Positions 1 through 7,944 of a stretch of DNA of 41,818 nt are shown here, piece by piece. Numbering within the stretch: position 1 is the stretch's first letter; each line of letters starts with the position of its first letter. The position numbers and the translations under genes are program-made. The notes under the pieces are model-generated. The model did no database searches and was not told where the DNA came from. It saw only the letters and a program-made list of their open reading frames with translations. Source of the DNA: an uncultured Chitinophagaceae bacterium (GTDB taxonomy: Bacteria > Bacteroidota > Bacteroidia > Chitinophagales > Chitinophagaceae); contig CAIVCF010000152.1 of NCBI GenBank assembly GCA_903904335.1, forward strand, positions 1 to 41,818. Reading direction: 5' to 3'.

Positions 1-170
1 ATGCTCTGGTTGTGTATTACATCTATTTTTATCAGAAAATTAAAAGTTTAAACAAGTTCATTCTAAACTTTCTGTAGAAGAGGCCTTTATATACAATAGT
101 TGAGATTTTATATAGAGATTCATTGCTTCTTTCTATTCAAGTTAAGAAATGAATAAAGGATGTGCATATA

Positions 171-201
171 AAAAAACCGATTCATTTGAATCGGTTTTTT
201 T
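171..201. terminator. Bidirectional rho-independent terminator
   Basis: A near-perfect hairpin has arms AAAACCGATTC and GAATCGGTTTT around an ATTT loop, flanked by A and T tracts, so it works in both directions. It lies 21 bases past the ahcY stop on the minus strand. Upstream of it, bases 1-170 hold no gene I can support. Confidence 0.85.
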
Positions 202-221
202 ATATCCTTAAACTAATTGAA

Positions 222-1547
222 TTAATAACGATACAATTCAGGTTTGAACGGGCCGTTCTTAGGTATACCTAAATATTCAGCCTGCGCATCAGTCAACACA
301 TCTAATTCAACCCCAATTTTTGCAAGGTGTAAACGTGCAACTTTCTCATCCAATACTTTTGGCAACACATATACTTTGTTTTCGTAAGCAGCGTGGTTGG
401 TCCACAATTCAATCTGCGCCAATGTTTGGTTAGAGAATGAATTACTCATTACAAAACTTGGATGTCCTGTTGCACAACCTAAGTTTACCAAACGGCCTTC
501 AGCTAAGATGATCACATCTTTGCCTTCGATATTATAAATATCAACCTGTGGTTTGATGGTATCTTTTGTATGACCGTAATTCTTATTTAACCAAGCGATA
601 TCAATTTCAATATCGAAGTGACCGATATTACAAACGATGGCTTTGTCTTTCATGGCACGGAAATGCGGTTCTGTGATCAAATCACGACAACCTGATGCAG
701 TAACAATGATATCAGCTTCTGCAACAGCTTTGATCATTGGTTTTACTTCAAATCCGTCCATAGCAGCTTGTAAAGCGCAAATAGGATCGATCTCAGTAAC
801 GATCACTCTGCAACCTGCACCTTTCAATGAAGCAGCTGAACCTTTTCCAACATCACCATAAGAACCCACAACAGCAACTTTACCGGCCATCATTACATCA
901 GTGGCACGACGGATCGCATCAACCAGAGATTCTTTACAACCGTATTTATTATCGAACTTAGATTTAGTAACTGAATCATTCACGTTAATGGCTGGAATAG
1001 GCAAAGTTCCTTTCTGCATTCTTTCGTATAAACGGTGAACACCTGTTGTGGTTTCTTCAGATAAACCGCGAATTCCTTTTACAAATTCAGGATATTTATC
1101 AAATACCATATTGGTCAAATCACCACCATCATCCAAGATCATATTCAAAGGACGATCAGCTGCACCAAAGAACAAAGTTTGTTCGATACACCAATCTGCT
1201 TCTTCCTGTGATTGTCCTTTCCATGCAAATACACCGATACCTGCAGCCGCAATAGCAGCAGCAGCCTGATCTTGTGTAGAGAAGATATTACAAGAACTCC
1301 ATTTTACTTCAGCACCTAATGCAACTAATGTTTCAATTAAAACAGCAGTTTGAATGGTCATGTGTAAACAGCCCGCAATTCTTGCACCTTTCAAAGGTTG
1401 AGTTGCAGCATATTCGGCACGGATGCTCATTAAGCCGGGCATTTCAGCTTCGGCCAAACGAATTTCTTTACGACCCCATGCAGCTAAGCTGATGTCGGCT
1501 ACTTTGTAAGGGAGTTTAAAATCAATGGAATTTGTAAGTGTTGACAT
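222..1547 (-). CDS. ahcY: Adenosylhomocysteinase (SAH hydrolase)
   Basis: The protein has 441 residues and hydrolyses S-adenosylhomocysteine to homocysteine and adenosine with bound NAD, in the cytosolic methyl cycle. Visible family blocks are GCLHMT (His62), DDGGD (Asp140), the SEETTTG segment (about 163-169), NDSVTK with Lys195, KYGCKES with Cys204, the NAD loop GSYGDVGKG (228-236) and the C-terminal [10 protein letters not shown]. The open frame continues 53 codons upstream, but that part is low-complexity and hydrophobic and runs past the -7 box at 1568-1575. The MSTLTNS start therefore fits the promoter and the family length. It is divergent from the Lrp-type regulator, which may control it. 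It ends in a strong terminator. Confidence 0.97.
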   Translation of the reverse strand: MSTLTNSIDFKLPYKVADISLAAWGRKEIRLAEAEMPGLMSIRAEYAATQPLKGARIAGCLHMTIQTAVLIETLVALGAEVKWSSCNIFSTQDQAAAAIAAAGIGVFAWKGQSQEEADWCIEQTLFFGAADRPLNMILDDGGDLTNMVFDKYPEFVKGIRGLSEETTTGVHRLYERMQKGTLPIPAINVNDSVTKSKFDNKYGCKESLVDAIRRATDVMMAGKVAVVGSYGDVGKGSAASLKGAGCRVIVTEIDPICALQAAMDGFEVKPMIKAVAEADIIVTASGCRDLITEPHFRAMKDKAIVCNIGHFDIEIDIAWLNKNYGHTKDTIKPQVDIYNIEGKDVIILAEGRLVNLGCATGHPSFVMSNSFSNQTLAQIELWTNHAAYENKVYVLPKVLDEKVARLHLAKIGVELDVLTDAQAEYLGIPKNGPFKPELYRY

Positions 1548-1567
1548 ATTTGTGTTTTTATGAAGTG

Positions 1568-1575
1568 CAAAGATA
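1568..1575 (-). promoter_or_regulatory. Bacteroidota -7 element of ahcY
   Basis: The minus strand reads TATCTTTG, an exact match to TAnnTTTG, with G 21 bases from the ahcY start codon. Transcription would start near 1564 and leave a leader of about 17 bases. No good -33 TTTG is seen at 19 bases. Confidence 0.55.
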
Positions 1576-1664
1576 AAAAACAGAATAAACAAACAGTAAA
1601 CTAATTTAATTTGGAACAGAATGATACTATTGGCTATTTTTAAAGAACAAATAAGCATTAACCT

Positions 1665-2165
1665 ATGGCAAAAGCAGGAAAAACAGAACAATCCACTAAA
1701 GAACATTTATTGATGGATGAGATTGACTTCTCTATTTTGAAATTATTACAGCAAAATGCAAGGGCAACGGTGAAAGAAATTGCTGATAAAGTACATTTAA
1801 GTACAACGCCGGTTCATGAAAGGATCAAGTGGATGGAAAAGGCAGGAGTGATCAAACAATACGCAACATTGGTGGATCATTCAAAAGTGAAGAAGGGATT
1901 AATGGTGATCTGTTATGTTTCACTGAAGCAACATAATAAGAACGCAGGATCAAAATTCATTAAAAGTATTTTGGAAATGAATGAAGTGATCGAGTGTTAT
2001 AATATTTCCGGTGAATTTGATTTTATGTTGAAAGTGGTTGCAGAAAGCATGGATGCCTATTATGATTTTCATGTGAACAAATTAAGTCAGGCAGAAAATA
2101 TAGGTCATGTGCAAAGTGTGTTTGTGATGGGAATCATTAAGCAGACACATGTATTGGTTTATTAA
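1665..2165 (+). CDS. Lrp/AsnC-family transcriptional regulator
   Basis: The protein has up to 166 residues. An N-terminal AsnC winged helix-turn-helix (about residues 17-70, [16 protein letters not shown] then [18 protein letters not shown]) is followed by a C-terminal RAM/ligand-binding domain (about 85-160, with GEFDFMLKV). Proteins of this family bind amino acids or similar small molecules and control nearby and distant genes as dimers or octamers. A second ATG at 1713 (MDEIDF) gives the usual family N-terminus, so the first 16 residues may not be made. The gene is divergent from ahcY across 117 bases, which makes ahcY a candidate target; that is inference. A heptad repeat array starts on the last base of its stop codon. 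Confidence 0.9.
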   Translation: MAKAGKTEQSTKEHLLMDEIDFSILKLLQQNARATVKEIADKVHLSTTPVHERIKWMEKAGVIKQYATLVDHSKVKKGLMVICYVSLKQHNKNAGSKFIKSILEMNEVIECYNISGEFDFMLKVVAESMDAYYDFHVNKLSQAENIGHVQSVFVMGIIKQTHVLVY

Positions 2166-2218
2166 GATTTGAAATTTGAGATTTTTAATTTATGATTAGT
2201 GTGAAGCAATTTCAAATC
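2165..2218. repeat. Heptanucleotide repeat array with inverted partner
   Basis: From 2165 the sequence runs in 7-base units (AGATTTG, AAATTTG, AGATTTT, TAATTTA, TGATTAG). An 11-base stretch, GATTTGAAATT at 2166-2176, returns inverted as AATTTCAAATC at 2208-2218. The array begins on the last base of the lrp stop and lies between convergent genes, so the hairpin may also end transcription. Confidence 0.6.
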
Positions 2219-2229
2219 ACAAGGATCAA

Positions 2230-2727
2230 TTATAAATCCTTTTCCATCACATAATCATGCATATAGAAATTATGGCCGAGATCAATATCGTCTTCTTTGA
2301 TGATCACAAAGCCCATCTTTTCATAAAACAATAATGCTTTGTTATGCCTGTTCACATTGAGTTGTAATTTTTTTGCGCCGAGTGCCTTTAAACGATCAAT
2401 CACTTCCATCAGTAAAACTTTACCTGAACCTTTTTGTTGAATGGTGGGCAATACATAAAGCTTTTGTAATTTGTATGTTTTATCTGCAATGAAATTGTAT
2501 GCAGCAAACCCAATCGCTTCGTTATTGTATTCTGCAATTAAAAATGTATGACCTTTGTTCATTTGTTCTTTCAATGAATTTTCATTGTAGAACAGGTCAA
2601 GCATATAATCCAATTGTTCCTGCGACAGAATAGCGCTGTATGCAACCGGCCAGGTACTGAAAGCAATATATTGGATAGAGAAAATATCTTCAATTGTTGC
2701 AGGTCGTATAGAAATATCGGAATCCAT
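2230..2727 (-). CDS. GNAT-family N-acetyltransferase
   Basis: The protein has 165 residues and a single GNAT fold that transfers an acyl group from acyl-CoA. The acetyl-CoA pyrophosphate loop is seen as QQKGSGKVLL after the LQKLYVLP strand (about 85-100), followed by LNVNRHNKALLFYEKMGF near the C-terminus, the usual GNAT motif B. The substrate is not predictable. The start MDSDISIRPAT was chosen because the preceding 57 codons are the PAP2 gene read in another frame. Its ATG overlaps the PAP2 stop as TAATG, a translational coupling, so the two genes form an operon. Confidence 0.9.
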   Translation of the reverse strand: MDSDISIRPATIEDIFSIQYIAFSTWPVAYSAILSQEQLDYMLDLFYNENSLKEQMNKGHTFLIAEYNNEAIGFAAYNFIADKTYKLQKLYVLPTIQQKGSGKVLLMEVIDRLKALGAKKLQLNVNRHNKALLFYEKMGFVIIKEDDIDLGHNFYMHDYVMEKDL

Positions 2728-3317
2728 TATTTTTTCTTCTTTGAGAAATATTTTTTGTTCAACCAGTGTGCAAGGTATGCACTTCCTGCTCCAACAAATA
2801 CGCCTGCAATAACATCGGTAGGATAATGTTGTCCCAAATACATCCTGGAGTATGCTACGCTTGTTGCCCAAGCATAAGCAGGCACGGCGATATACCATTT
2901 TTTTGTGGTGAGCATAAGAGAAGTAGCTGTTGAAAATGCTAAAGAGGTATGTGCTGATGGAAATGATTTACCTGATTCATAAGAATCAGGATGAATATCA
3001 TTCGGGTAAGTTTCGTAAGGTCGTGGTCTGTTGTTGATGATCTTTAAACTTTCTGTTACTGCCGCTGTAATGATCAACCCCCCTGCAGTTTCATAAGCAT
3101 TCATTTCCAATTTGTGATTATCAGTAATTAGCGCAACGGCTGCCATACCCAATGGCACAGCTACTGCTAATGGTTCTGCAGTGGACGATATCGTTCTCCA
3201 AGTATTATTGGTGGGATATTGAGGATTTATTTTTTTTAAAGTATTGATATCCCAGTTCTGTGCATGTATTGTTTGAAAAGCAATACAACTCAACAGGAGC
3301 ACAATGATCAGTTTCAT
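2727..3317 (-). CDS. PAP2-family phosphatase, secreted or membrane-bound
   Basis: The protein has 196 residues, starts with a signal peptide or anchor (MKLIIVLLLSCIAFQTIHA) and carries all three phosphatidic-acid-phosphatase type 2 motifs: K92-x6-RP (KIINNRPRP), PSAH (120-123) and SR-x5-H-x3-D (167-178). The family dephosphorylates lipid phosphates such as undecaprenyl pyrophosphate or phosphatidate on the periplasmic side. It has several hydrophobic helices and a Lys-rich tail. An in-frame ATG six codons earlier (3335) lies one base past the valS stop and could be used through coupling; MKLIIV gives the cleaner leader. It is in an operon after valS and before the GNAT gene. Confidence 0.9.
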   Translation of the reverse strand: MKLIIVLLLSCIAFQTIHAQNWDINTLKKINPQYPTNNTWRTISSTAEPLAVAVPLGMAAVALITDNHKLEMNAYETAGGLIITAAVTESLKIINNRPRPYETYPNDIHPDSYESGKSFPSAHTSLAFSTATSLMLTTKKWYIAVPAYAWATSVAYSRMYLGQHYPTDVIAGVFVGAGSAYLAHWLNKKYFSKKKK

Positions 3318-3336
3318 ATTTTTTAATACTATCATC

Positions 3337-6033
3337 TTACAAATTAGCTAATGATTCTTCAATGGTTTTTATTCTTGCTTCTGCATCGGTCTGTTTTTTT
3401 TGTTCCAATGCGATCACTTCGGGCTTTGCATTTTGAACAAAACGTTCGTTGCTTAATTTTTTAATAACAGATTGAAGAAAACTTTTTTGATGTTCGAGGT
3501 CTTTTAATAGATCTGTTTTTAATGAAACCGAATCTAATTGTTTTTCCGATTCAATATAAAACTTATCTTTTTCAACGGCAACGACAATTGTGTTTGCTAC
3601 AGATTCTGAAACAATAGTGATTTGTTTCGCATTGATTTGTTTCGCTAAAATAGATTGTATGCTTTGATACATTTTATTTTCTGCTGTTTGCAGATGAAGT
3701 GTGATTTGATCCTTCGGCTTAATCTGATTTTTATTTCTCGCATCACGGATAGCAGTGATCACTTCTTTCAATAGATTTCCCTGTGCCAAAATTGTTGACT
3801 GTGGACTATTGACCCTTGATTGTTGTTTCACACAGAGATCATCATCCTGTTCTTTCAATAAATGATAGATCTCTTCTGTAACGAATGGTATGAAAGGATG
3901 TAACAATTGAAGTAATTCATTAAAATATTCCACTGTTTTATTGTAAACAGAAGCATCTATGGGTTGCTCAAATCCGGGTTTTATCCACTCCAAATACCAA
4001 CTGCAGAAATCATCCCATACTAAAGAATAAATAACTTTTAATGCTTCACTTAAACGGAATTGTTTCATTAATCCATTCACTTCAATTTTTACTTCATTCA
4101 ATCTATTCTCAAACCAAGTCACAGCAAAATCGTTAGTCGTGAATCGTGAATCGCCAGTATGTTGTTGTGACTCGCGATTATCAATTACCGATTGACGGCT
4201 TTCCCATAATTTCACCAACTTCAAGGCATTCCATAATTTATTATTGAAGTTTCTTCCTTGTTCCAAACTGCTTTCATCAAACATCAGATCATTTCCTGCA
4301 GGAGAGGAGAACATGATGCCGAAACGCACTGCGTCTGCTCCGTATTTATCGATCAACTCTAATAAGTCAGGTGAGTTGCCTAATTGCTTGCTCATCTTTC
4401 TGCCCAACTTATCACGAACCATTCCCGTGAAGTACACATCTTTAAATGGCAATTGATGTTTGTATTCATATCCTGCCATGATCATCCGCGCTACCCAGAA
4501 AAAAATGATATCCTGACCGGTAACCAATGTTGTGGTTGGATAATAGTATTCAACATCATTATTTCCCGGATTACTGATGCCCTTGAAAACTTCCATCGGC
4601 CAAAGCCAAGATGAGAACCAGGTATCTAAGCAATCTTCGTCTTGTTTCAAAGGACTGTGGACTGTAGACGGTTGACCGTATTTGACTTGATATAATTTCT
4701 CTGCTTCTTCTTTATTTGATGCAACAACATAATTTCCATCCTCATCATACCATGCAGGAATTTGTTGTCCCCACCAAAGCTGACGGGAGATACACCAATC
4801 CTTAATATTATTCAACCAATGACTGTAAGTGTTCTTTGTTTTTTCGGGATGAAATTTAATTTCATCATTCATCACAGCAGATAAGGTTTCAGGATTTCTG
4901 TTCAGGAATTCTTTCATGTTCATGAACCATTGCAAACTCAATCGACTTTCAATCACAGCACCTGTTCTTTCGCTGGTTCCAACCTGTCCTTTGTAATCTT
5001 CTATTTTTTCGATCTGACCTAGTGCATGAATATCTTCAACTATTTTCTTTCGCAAGGCAAATCTGTCAACACCATTATAAGAAAGAACCAAAGGAGATGG
5101 ATGATCGTCAATTAATTCTTCAGCAGTAAATTTTCCTTCAGCATCCAATGTATTCAATGCTTTCAGATTATGTTTCTTGCCTAATTCGTTATCGTTTTTA
5201 TCATGTGCAGGCGTGATCTTCAACGCACCAGTTCCAAATTCCGCATCTACATATTCATCAGCAATAATGGGAATTTTTCTATTGATGATGGGAACGATCA
5301 CTTCTTTGCCGATCCATTTTTTATAACGTAGATCGTTTGGATGAACACAAATAGCAACATCTCCCAAGATCGTTTCCGGTCTGGTGGTAGCAACCATCAT
5401 GAATTTGCTGCTGTCATCAACAAAGGGATATTTTACAAAATATAATTTGCTGTCGATATCTTTAAAAATAACTTCTTCGTCACTTAGTGCAGTTTTACCA
5501 ACAGGATCCCAGTTCACCATTCTTAATCCGCGATAAATGATTCCTTTGTTGTAGAGATCAATAAACACTTTGATCACACTCTTATAATAATCCTCATCCA
5601 TAGTGAATGATGTCCTGTTCCAATCCAAACTGCAACCCAATTTTTTCAATTGCTGTAAAATGATACCACCGTATTTCTCTTTCCATTCCCATGCATATTT
5701 CAAAAATTCCTCTCTGCTTAATGATGACTTTGCAATTCCTCTTTCACGCAGCATCGCTACAACCTTTGCTTCTGTTGCAATAGATGCATGGTCTGTTCCC
5801 GGAACCCAGCATGCATTTTTGCCTTGCATTCTTGCCCTGCGGATCAAAATATCTTGAATAGTATTATTAAGGCAGTGCCCCATGTGTAATACTCCGGTAA
5901 CATTAGGCGGGGGAATTACAATTGTATAAGGTTCGCGTTCATCAGGTGTGCTGTTGAAATAACCTTTTGCCAACCAGTGTTCATACCACCTGGTTTCTAT
6001 TTCATTGGGTATATAATTCTTGCTTAGTTCCAT
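3337..6033 (-). CDS. valS: Valine-tRNA ligase
   Basis: The protein has 898 residues and charges tRNA-Val. A class I catalytic core carries HMGH (50-53, HIGH motif) and KMSKQ (546-550, KMSKS motif). In between lies the editing domain, with TTRPETILGD and GTGALKITPAHD. WFSSWLWP and the anticodon-binding helices follow, and the C-terminal arm (about 830-898) is coiled coil. Three linkers are encoded by heptanucleotide repeat arrays (4652-4679, 4130-4198, 3789-3823), giving low-complexity Ser/Gln/Thr/Asn peptides such as HSPLKQD and DSRFTTND. They sit between conserved blocks, and the frame is open throughout, so the enzyme should be functional. It heads an operon with the PAP2 and GNAT genes. 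Confidence 0.97.
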   Translation of the reverse strand: MELSKNYIPNEIETRWYEHWLAKGYFNSTPDEREPYTIVIPPPNVTGVLHMGHCLNNTIQDILIRRARMQGKNACWVPGTDHASIATEAKVVAMLRERGIAKSSLSREEFLKYAWEWKEKYGGIILQQLKKLGCSLDWNRTSFTMDEDYYKSVIKVFIDLYNKGIIYRGLRMVNWDPVGKTALSDEEVIFKDIDSKLYFVKYPFVDDSSKFMMVATTRPETILGDVAICVHPNDLRYKKWIGKEVIVPIINRKIPIIADEYVDAEFGTGALKITPAHDKNDNELGKKHNLKALNTLDAEGKFTAEELIDDHPSPLVLSYNGVDRFALRKKIVEDIHALGQIEKIEDYKGQVGTSERTGAVIESRLSLQWFMNMKEFLNRNPETLSAVMNDEIKFHPEKTKNTYSHWLNNIKDWCISRQLWWGQQIPAWYDEDGNYVVASNKEEAEKLYQVKYGQPSTVHSPLKQDEDCLDTWFSSWLWPMEVFKGISNPGNNDVEYYYPTTTLVTGQDIIFFWVARMIMAGYEYKHQLPFKDVYFTGMVRDKLGRKMSKQLGNSPDLLELIDKYGADAVRFGIMFSSPAGNDLMFDESSLEQGRNFNNKLWNALKLVKLWESRQSVIDNRESQQHTGDSRFTTNDFAVTWFENRLNEVKIEVNGLMKQFRLSEALKVIYSLVWDDFCSWYLEWIKPGFEQPIDASVYNKTVEYFNELLQLLHPFIPFVTEEIYHLLKEQDDDLCVKQQSRVNSPQSTILAQGNLLKEVITAIRDARNKNQIKPKDQITLHLQTAENKMYQSIQSILAKQINAKQITIVSESVANTIVVAVEKDKFYIESEKQLDSVSLKTDLLKDLEHQKSFLQSVIKKLSNERFVQNAKPEVIALEQKKQTDAEARIKTIEESLANL
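3789..3823. repeat. Intragenic heptad array C in valS
   Basis: There are five 7-base units on the plus strand (AAATTGT, TGACTGT, GGACTAT, TGACCCT, TGATTGT), consensus NGACNGT. They encode a Ser/Gln/Asn-rich linker just before the anticodon-binding region. The units are of the same type as those at 4652-4679. Confidence 0.6.
4130..4198. repeat. Intragenic inverted heptad array in valS, 69 bases in frame
   Basis: Four plus-strand TCGNNAR units (4130-4157: TCGTTAG, TCGTGAA twice, TCGCCAG) are followed by a 6-base spacer and five units in the opposite orientation (4164-4198, including CTCGCGA and TTACCGA). The total is 69 bases, 23 codons, so the valS frame is kept. The unit type and polarity match the arrays around the four-helix-bundle gene at 29557-30051. 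Confidence 0.75.
4652..4679. repeat. Intragenic heptad array B in valS
   Basis: Four 7-base units on the plus strand (GGACTGT twice, AGACGGT, TGACCGT), consensus NGACNGT. They encode the variable linker directly before the conserved QDEDCLDTWFSS block of ValRS. Confidence 0.65.
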
Positions 6034-6060
6034 ACTGATGCGTCAATAAATGAAAGTTTG

Positions 6061-6068
6061 CAAAAGTA
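6061..6068 (-). promoter_or_regulatory. -7 element of valS
   Basis: The minus strand reads TACTTTTG (TAnnTTTG), 27 bases from the valS ATG, with a TTG 22 bases upstream at 6091-6093. The predicted leader is about 24 bases. Confidence 0.5.
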
Positions 6069-6202
6069 AGGAAATGATAGCCCTTTAGAGCAACAGGGAA
6101 TTCTCAATACAATAAAATGTACAGGTAAGCTGCCAATTAGAAGTGCAGACTTCTTCAGTCCACCTTAAAAGGAGGAAGAAAAAATGAAATATGAATCAGT
6201 AA

Positions 6203-6319
6203 TTATAATTTACCGGTCCATTGCAAGTAAGATACCAGAACAATCAATCCGAAAAGAACAACAACAATCAATTTTGCTCCGAGTCGATTTTCATGGTCGT
6301 TGAGTTGAGTTTTTTCCAT
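6203..6319 (-). CDS. Small single-pass membrane protein, 38 residues
   Basis: The sequence is a charged polar N-terminus (MEKTQLNDHENRLGAK), one clean hydrophobic helix of about 17 residues (LIVVVLFGLIVLVSYL) and a short tail QWTGKL. This is the textbook layout of a small inner-membrane protein. I do not recognise a family. It is transcribed in the same direction as valS, from its own region. An antisense 39-residue ORF (6184-6303) covers the same DNA but has no protein-like composition. The call rests on composition only. Confidence 0.5.
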   Translation of the reverse strand: MEKTQLNDHENRLGAKLIVVVLFGLIVLVSYLQWTGKL

Positions 6320-6529
6320 ACAAACATTTTACAGATAAACAATTAAGTTTTGCCTGGCTTTGGTAGGATGATGGAAGCAATTTTAATAACAGTAATAATG
6401 GCTAAGGGTATATATCCAGACTGTAAAATTTCCTTGAGTGGCCACAAGTTACAAACGATTTGTTGGAAATGCAAGATGATTTTTATCATTTTTTAATAAT
6501 TGGAAAGACTGAATTAACTTGTTGCCCTA

Positions 6530-7849
6530 ATGTTCGCGATCGTTGATATAGAAACTACAGGTGGTCATGCTTCCGCCAATGGGATAACAGAGATTGCCAT
6601 TGTTTTGCATAACGGGCATGAAATTGAAGGGAAATACGAAACCCTGATAAATCCTCAGATCCCCATTCAGAAATATGTACAATCACTTACAGGGATCACT
6701 GATGAAATGGTCTCAAAAGCACCTTTATTCTCTGTTGTGGCTCCACAAATTCATAACCTTTTAAAGGATCGGGTATTTGTGGCCCACAATGTAAACTTTG
6801 ATTATTCTTTTGTAAAACATCAACTGAATCAGGAAGGATTTGATCTGGATATTGCGAAACTCTGCACCATTCGTCTGGCGAGGAAGGTTTTTCCGGGTCT
6901 TCCGAAATATGGATTGGGTTCTATTTGCAGAGAATTCAATATCGGTAATGCCGACCGTCACCGGGCCATGGGTGATGCGTTGGCGACTTCACAATTATTT
7001 GAATTATTGGTTCAGCACGATAAAAGTGGTGAACTGAATAAGATGATGAAGCGAAGAACGGTGGAACAATACATCCCGCCGAATGTGCATGAAGAAAAAA
7101 TAAAGAACCTTCCTTATTCACCAGGTGTTTATTATTTTTTGAATAAAAAAGAGAAAGTGATTTACGTCGGCAAGGCAAAGAATTTAAAGAAAAGAGTGAC
7201 CAGCCATTTTTCGAATAACAAACCTTCCAAACAGAAACAGGAATTTTTACGAGAGATTTACGACATCAAATACGAAATATGCGGCAGCGAATTGATGGCT
7301 GCCTTATTTGAAACTATTGAAATAAAAAGATTATGGCCTGTTTATAATAAAAGTCAGAAACACTTTGAACGGTCCTACGGTATTTTTTTATTTGAAGATG
7401 CCAGAGGTTATCTGCGTTTGGGCATTGACAATAAAAAGAAATATTTAAAACCATTGGCATCTTTTCATATCATGGCAGATGCACACCGAAGTCTTTGGAA
7501 ATTGGTGAATGAATTTGAATTGCATCCGGCACTGTGTTATTTAGATAAATCTGAGAAAAGTTTAAAAGATCTTCCCGATGCAAACGAATACAATCAACGT
7601 TTACAGCAAGCCGTTGAAAGTATCAAAGCAGAACAAAGAACTTATTTAATCAAGGACGGCAACAGCAATTATATTTTAGTGGAAGAAGGAAAATTCTACG
7701 GTATGGGAACTGTTGAAGAAGATATTAATGCCAATGACCTGGAACAATTAAAAGCATTGTTGAAACCTTATCCTGAAAATGAAGTGCTACGTGCCATGCT
7801 GCGCAGTTATGCAGAACGTTATCCGAAACAAGTGATTGAATTAGGATAG
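6530..7849 (+). CDS. DnaQ-like exonuclease fused to GIY-YIG nuclease (UvrC/Cho-like)
   Basis: The protein has 439 residues. Residues 1-160 are a DEDDh 3'-5' exonuclease: Asp6 and Glu8 in DIETTG, Asp91 in NFDYSF, His144 and Asp149 in HRAMGDA. Residues about 194-275 are a GIY-YIG endonuclease: GVYYF, YVGKAKNLKKRV with Arg222, and a Glu near 261 in LFETIEIK, as in the N-terminal domain of UvrC and in Cho. The last 160 residues have no clear domain. The architecture matches the epsilon-Cho type proteins known in several phyla and suggests DNA-repair nicking with end processing. No UvrA or UvrB is nearby. The start agrees with the conserved N-terminus. Confidence 0.9.
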   Translation: MFAIVDIETTGGHASANGITEIAIVLHNGHEIEGKYETLINPQIPIQKYVQSLTGITDEMVSKAPLFSVVAPQIHNLLKDRVFVAHNVNFDYSFVKHQLNQEGFDLDIAKLCTIRLARKVFPGLPKYGLGSICREFNIGNADRHRAMGDALATSQLFELLVQHDKSGELNKMMKRRTVEQYIPPNVHEEKIKNLPYSPGVYYFLNKKEKVIYVGKAKNLKKRVTSHFSNNKPSKQKQEFLREIYDIKYEICGSELMAALFETIEIKRLWPVYNKSQKHFERSYGIFLFEDARGYLRLGIDNKKKYLKPLASFHIMADAHRSLWKLVNEFELHPALCYLDKSEKSLKDLPDANEYNQRLQQAVESIKAEQRTYLIKDGNSNYILVEEGKFYGMGTVEEDINANDLEQLKALLKPYPENEVLRAMLRSYAERYPKQVIELG

Positions 7850-7944
7850 AGTTTGTCAACAAATAATCTTTGCACATTTAATTTAAAAAATTTTTCCTTT
7901 TCATTTCTGCATCTATATTCGCCGCCCCTAAATCAAGAGATGAT

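Larger units (their letters stand above)
6034..6529. other. Gap between divergent valS and nuclease gene
   Basis: This 496-base stretch holds the valS promoter, a hairpin-prone segment (AGAAGT / ACTTCT at about 6140-6155), a purine-rich GGAGG run at about 6172 and the 38-residue membrane ORF at 6203-6319. Bases 6320-6514 show nothing I can support. A TAACTTGT at 6515-6522 could be the -7 of the gene starting at 6530, giving a leader of only a few bases. Confidence 0.4.

Noticed and set aside
1-51. 17-codon open frame at the left edge
   Set aside because: Too short, with no recognisable sequence. It could be the tail of a gene outside the window or chance.
4387-4400. KMSKQ instead of KMSKS in ValRS
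   Set aside because: This variant is usual in ValRS of this phylum and does not suggest loss of function.
3789-4679. Sequencing or assembly error as cause of the valS repeats
   Set aside because: The frame stays open through all three arrays, the conserved blocks flank each of them and the units are degenerate rather than identical, so they look genuine.
6184-6303. 39-residue plus-strand ORF after a GGAGG run
   Set aside because: Shine-Dalgarno use is rare in this group, the composition is not protein-like, and it is antisense to the better 38-residue membrane ORF.
6371-6499. Small plus-strand ORF with a CWKC sequence
   Set aside because: Only about 40 codons, weak composition and no supporting signal. 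The Cys pair alone is not evidence.
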